From Martelella alba (GTDB lineage Bacteria; Pseudomonadota; Gammaproteobacteria; Enterobacterales; Enterobacteriaceae), in assembly GCF_005217455.1 (NCBI RefSeq), contig NZ_SZPQ01000009.1, forward strand, positions 62,001 to 126,000: DNA of 64,000 nt, given 5' to 3'. Positions 63,845-64,000 of the stretch are shown here, one piece after another (within the stretch, counting starts at the first letter, position 1; each line of letters begins with the position of its first letter). The notes under the pieces were generated by a model. The model did no database searches. It was not told the origin of the DNA and worked only from the letters and a program-made list of their open reading frames with translations. The position numbers were made by a program, and so were the translations under genes.

Positions 63845-64000
63845 ATGATTTTTCTGAAAAATATAAAGATAAAATTGGTGCTGATGGTCATTTTGGTGTT
63901 TTCCTATCTGCTCTGGGGGGGCGTATCCGCGTATACTTTTTATTCTCTCAAGCAAGTTAACCAGACCCTGGGCTTAAGCAACAATGAGCAGGAAAACAGC
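63845..64000 (+). CDS. Methyl-accepting chemotaxis protein, N-terminal 52 codons only
   Basis: Open to the window end. The start has a short basic stretch (FLKNIKIKL) followed by the first membrane helix (VLMVILVFSYLLWGGVSAYTFY) and the beginning of a periplasmic sensing domain (SLKQVNQTLGLSNNEQE), the layout of Tsr/Tar-type receptors. The FliA-type promoter upstream supports this. The ligand cannot be told from this part. Confidence 0.82.
   Translation, partial: MIFLKNIKIKLVLMVILVFSYLLWGGVSAYTFYSLKQVNQTLGLSNNEQENS

Overview
The window is a chromosomal stretch of an enterobacterium of fairly high GC. Nearly every housekeeping gene has a recognisable Escherichia coli counterpart, often with identical catalytic residue numbers: ArcB Cys180, Cys241 and His292, MurA Cys115, YqjG Cys63. 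Joined uxaC-uxaB-uxaA genes, two candidate host-directed proteins and a dispersed ~110 bp repeat suggest a plant- or insect-associated member of the Sodalis/Pectobacterium side of Enterobacterales. That placement is inference from gene content.

Layout. (1) 1-3.9 kb: the end of a D-glucosaminate catabolic operon (dgaE cut by the window edge, dgaF), then a chimeric reading frame in which a broken lactonase remnant runs into an N-terminally truncated PRD/PTS regulator. (2) 3.9-17 kb: the envelope and nitrogen-PTS block npr-rapZ-ptsN-hpf-rpoN-lptB-lptA-lptC-kdsC-kdsD-yrbG (minus strand), divergent from mlaFEDCB-ibaG-murA. (3) 17.1-19.3 kb: an accessory gene for a ~734-residue protein with about 13 tandem 37-residue repeats behind an F-box-like segment. 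(4) 19.6-38.3 kb: degS, degQ, zapG / zapE, rplM-rpsI, sspA-sspB, gltBD / yhcC, arcB, the sRNA ArcZ antisense to the arcB end, elbB and mtgA. (5) 38.3-43.3 kb: dolP, diaA, yraN, lpoA / rsmI and the RNase P RNA gene. (6) 43.3-49.2 kb: yhaK / yhaJ, and yqjA-mzrA-yqjD-yqjE-yqjK-yqjF-yqjG without yqjC. (7) 49.6-57.0 kb: the hexuronate regulon exuR, exuT / uxaC-uxaB-uxaA. (8) 57.1-61.2 kb: ygjV, the TerC-family gene alx behind a manganese/pH-type leader RNA, a glutamine amidotransferase and ygjR. (9) 61.3-64 kb: a small accessory island with a coiled-coil protein and a CE-clan cysteine protease-like protein, edged by repeat fragments, then the start of a chemoreceptor gene behind a sigma-28-type promoter.

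How it fits together. The central blocks build and maintain the outer membrane: Kdo synthesis, Lpt export, Mla lipid retrograde traffic, DegS/DegQ, LpoA, DolP and MtgA. They also control nitrogen and carbon balance through NPr, EIIA-Ntr, RapZ, sigma-54 and glutamate synthase. The Exu/Uxa and Dga genes both feed 2-keto-3-deoxygluconate metabolism.

Most unusual items: the 37-residue repeat protein at what looks like a synteny breakpoint; the CE-clan protease-like protein with a complete H-D-Q-C set; an alx leader RNA whose middle is recognisably the same sequence as a dispersed repeat found elsewhere in the window; a duplicated mlaF start forming an upstream mini-ORF; and the lactonase/PRD chimera. 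No CRISPR array, tRNA, rRNA operon or intact insertion sequence was seen.
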